NCBI GenBank assembly: GCA_900548495.1
Contig: URKT01000101.1
Location: 1-6,522 of the forward strand
DNA from: an uncultured Collinsella sp.
GTDB taxonomy: Bacteria; Actinomycetota; Coriobacteriia; Coriobacteriales; Coriobacteriaceae
Reading direction: 5' to 3'
Length of the DNA: 6,522 nt
The notes beneath the pieces were generated by a model. The model saw only the letters and a program-made list of their open reading frames with translations, was not told where the DNA came from and did not search any database. The translations under genes were made by a program, and so were the position numbers. Positions within the stretch are counted from its first letter, which is position 1. Each line of letters begins with the position of its first letter. This document shows, one piece after another, positions 5,437 through 6,522 of the stretch.

Positions 5437-6253
5437 GGTCGATCACATCCAGGCAGGCCTCGATGGGAAGGCCAGCCGACTTATCCTCTTGGTCGGCATT
5501 GCGCTCGATAAGCTCAGCCACCACGCGCATGGCATCGGACGTCGCGCGCTGCAGACTCCAACCTGCCATAACGCGGCCGACGAGCACCGCCGAGAACGTG
5601 TCGCCCGTGCCCGGGAAATAGACCGGGATCAGGTCGAAGGGAATCGTGAAGTACTCCCCCGCCACATGGTCGTAACCGATGACGACATTCGCACCGTCGA
5701 CCACAGCGCTCGTAATGACCACCGACTTGGCGCCCAGGGCACGCACGGCATCCACAAGAGTGCGGCCCTCATCGGGCGTGATTTGCTCGGCAATGGGCGT
5801 ATCGGTGAGCAGGCACGCCTCGGTGTAGTTTGGCACCGCATAGTCGGCGCACTCGAGCAGGCTGCGCATGAGACCGATCGTGGACTCGGGCACGCCGGCG
5901 TAGAGCTTGCCGTTGTCGCCCATGATGGGGTCGACGAACACCTTGGTACCCTTTTGCGCGCGACGGTGGCAGAAGTCCGAAATGATGCGCGTCTCTTCCT
6001 CGGTCACGATAAAGCCGGTAGAGATGGCGTCGAACTCAAAGCCGAGCTCCTCCCAGATGGCGAGGCTCTGGCGCACGTACTCGGTGGTGTCGTGGATGTA
6101 GAACTTGGGATAGTTGAGCGTATCGGACACAAGTGCCGTCGGCAGGTTGTGGATGCGGTAGCCCATGTGCGACAGCACCGGCAGCATGGCGGAAAGCGCG
6201 ACCTTGCCGTAGCCGCACATATCGTTGATCAGCAGCAGCTGAGTGTTCTTCAT
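5429..6253 (-). CDS. pdxY: Pyridoxamine/pyridoxal kinase (PdxY/PdxK-type)
   Basis: This enzyme phosphorylates vitamin B6 vitamers (pyridoxal, pyridoxamine) with ATP in the cytoplasm, the salvage route to pyridoxal 5'-phosphate. It has 274 residues, typical for the ribokinase-superfamily B6 kinases. The start is the ATG at 6253-6251, with GGGAGA five bases upstream; an in-frame GTG at 6277 lacks such a leader. Visible blocks are NDMCGYGKVALSAMLPVLS (10-28, vitamer pocket), PTALVSDTLNY (38-48), VDPIMGDNGKLY (108-119), PNYTEACLL (141-149) and FPGTGDTFSA (213-222), whose GTGD provides the anion hole and catalytic base Asp218. No key residue is missing. It is the first gene of a two-gene unit, its stop overlapping the start of the TIGR04076 gene by 8 bp. 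No B6 synthesis genes are visible. Bacterial enzymes of this type differ in vitamer preference, so the symbol is by similarity. Confidence 0.92.
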   Translation of the reverse strand: MKNTQLLLINDMCGYGKVALSAMLPVLSHMGYRIHNLPTALVSDTLNYPKFYIHDTTEYVRQSLAIWEELGFEFDAISTGFIVTEEETRIISDFCHRRAQKGTKVFVDPIMGDNGKLYAGVPESTIGLMRSLLECADYAVPNYTEACLLTDTPIAEQITPDEGRTLVDAVRALGAKSVVITSAVVDGANVVIGYDHVAGEYFTIPFDLIPVYFPGTGDTFSAVLVGRVMAGWSLQRATSDAMRVVAELIERNADQEDKSAGLPIEACLDVIDHE

Positions 6254-6277
6254 GAGGGTCTCCCTTGGTTCGGGCAC

Positions 6278-6309
6278 GGCGCAGCAGCGCCACAGTGCGA
6301 CTAAGTGTA
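6278..6309 (-). promoter_or_regulatory. Possible -10 and leader hairpin of the pyridoxamine kinase gene
   Basis: On the minus strand, TACACT at 6309-6304 is a fair -10, about 50 bp upstream of the kinase ATG; I see no good -35. Just after the predicted start site, GGCGC-AGCA-GCGCC (6278-6291) forms a compact 5-bp GC hairpin in the leader, about 12 bp before the Shine-Dalgarno at 6259-6266. It is too small to call a riboswitch. Confidence 0.3.
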
Positions 6310-6382
6310 GCGCAGGGGACGTTGTGAGCGGGCGCTACGGTCGCGAAGAGCGCATTGTTGCGAAAAGGTTACGAAAACGAGG

Positions 6383-6438
6383 TAGTCGTTGGGGACGTTC
6401 TTAAATGACTAGTCAAACAAGAACGTCCCCAACGACTA
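6383..6438. repeat. 56-bp palindromic intergenic repeat, copy 2
   Basis: Arms 6383-6402 and 6419-6438 pair perfectly over 20 bp around a 16-nt loop containing GACTAGTC. It matches the copy at 1008-1063 in the same orientation at 54 of 56 positions. The differences are G6393 for A1018, which restores the stem, and T6406 for C1031 in the loop. The match stops sharply at both arm ends; flanking bases differ. It lies upstream of the kinase promoter candidate and before another repeat block. Copy 1 is also upstream of a minus-strand gene. Confidence 0.85.
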
Positions 6439-6454
6439 TCCCGGCAATTAGCCC

Positions 6455-6504
6455 AAGGAGTGTCCCCAAGTGCCGGCACATAAGGAACGTCCCTAAGTGC
6501 CGAC
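6455..6504. repeat. Two imperfect 23-bp direct repeats, GTCCC core
   Basis: Units at 6455-6477 and 6482-6504 match at 19 of 23 positions with a 27-bp period. They share AAGGA, then GTCCC, then AAGTGCCG. The first contains the palindrome TGCCGGCA (6471-6478). They lie 16 bp beyond the second palindromic repeat. The block is non-coding as far as I can see and looks like another dispersed intergenic repeat, perhaps continuing or ending near the window edge. Confidence 0.6.
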
Positions 6505-6522
6505 TACTGAATGGCGCCGCCG

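Noticed and set aside
5366..6304. 312-residue plus-strand open frame opposite the pyridoxamine kinase
   Set aside because: It is the antisense of a well-conserved kinase. Its His/Arg/Gly-rich composition and lack of motifs indicate a shadow frame.
6254..6310. Riboswitch in the kinase leader
   Set aside because: The leader is only about 45 nt with one 5-bp hairpin; no known vitamin riboswitch core fits.
6504..6522. Possible C-terminal end (GGAIQ then TAG) of a minus-strand gene entering from the right
   Set aside because: Only five codons are visible, and the TAG overlaps a repeat unit, so it cannot be supported from this window.

Overview
The window is a GC-rich, gene-dense bacterial segment with six complete protein genes and one cut by the left edge. 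Gene content, GTG/TTG starts, Shine-Dalgarno leaders and short palindromic intergenic repeats fit an actinobacterium of the gut Coriobacteriia, with Collinsella or a near relative as my best guess. That assignment is recognition and inference, because there is no rRNA or marker gene in the window.

Layout. On the minus strand, positions 1-889 encode the N-terminal part of an amino-acid-type ABC transporter solute-binding lipoprotein. Positions 1083-1976 encode a LacX-like aldose 1-epimerase family protein, and 2090-2959 a single-pass membrane protein of unknown function. A 260-bp divergent intergenic region (2960-3219) holds two strong palindromes and a promoter candidate. On the plus strand, an MFS transporter (3220-4461) is followed by a low-molecular-weight protein tyrosine phosphatase (4507-4953), probably as one operon. 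A branched hairpin at 4996-5071 separates these from a convergent minus-strand pair: a pyridoxamine/pyridoxal kinase (5429-6253) that overlaps by 8 bp a small cysteine-rich TIGR04076-type protein (5107-5436). The last 270 bp hold the kinase leader and more intergenic repeats.

How it works together. The genes are mostly independent housekeeping or accessory functions: amino-acid-type uptake, sugar anomer handling, small-molecule efflux, phosphotyrosine removal and vitamin B6 salvage. Two pairings look real: transporter plus phosphatase (45-bp gap), and kinase plus TIGR04076 protein (overlapping stop and start).

The most distinctive content is non-coding. One 56-bp palindrome occurs twice (1008-1063 and 6383-6438) with 54 of 56 bases identical. 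Unrelated-looking palindromes at 3046-3110 and 3129-3163, and a direct repeat at 6455-6504, fill other gaps. Several of them share a GTCCC core followed by a different arm. I see no CRISPR array, tRNA, rRNA, transposase, phage gene or recognisable defence system.
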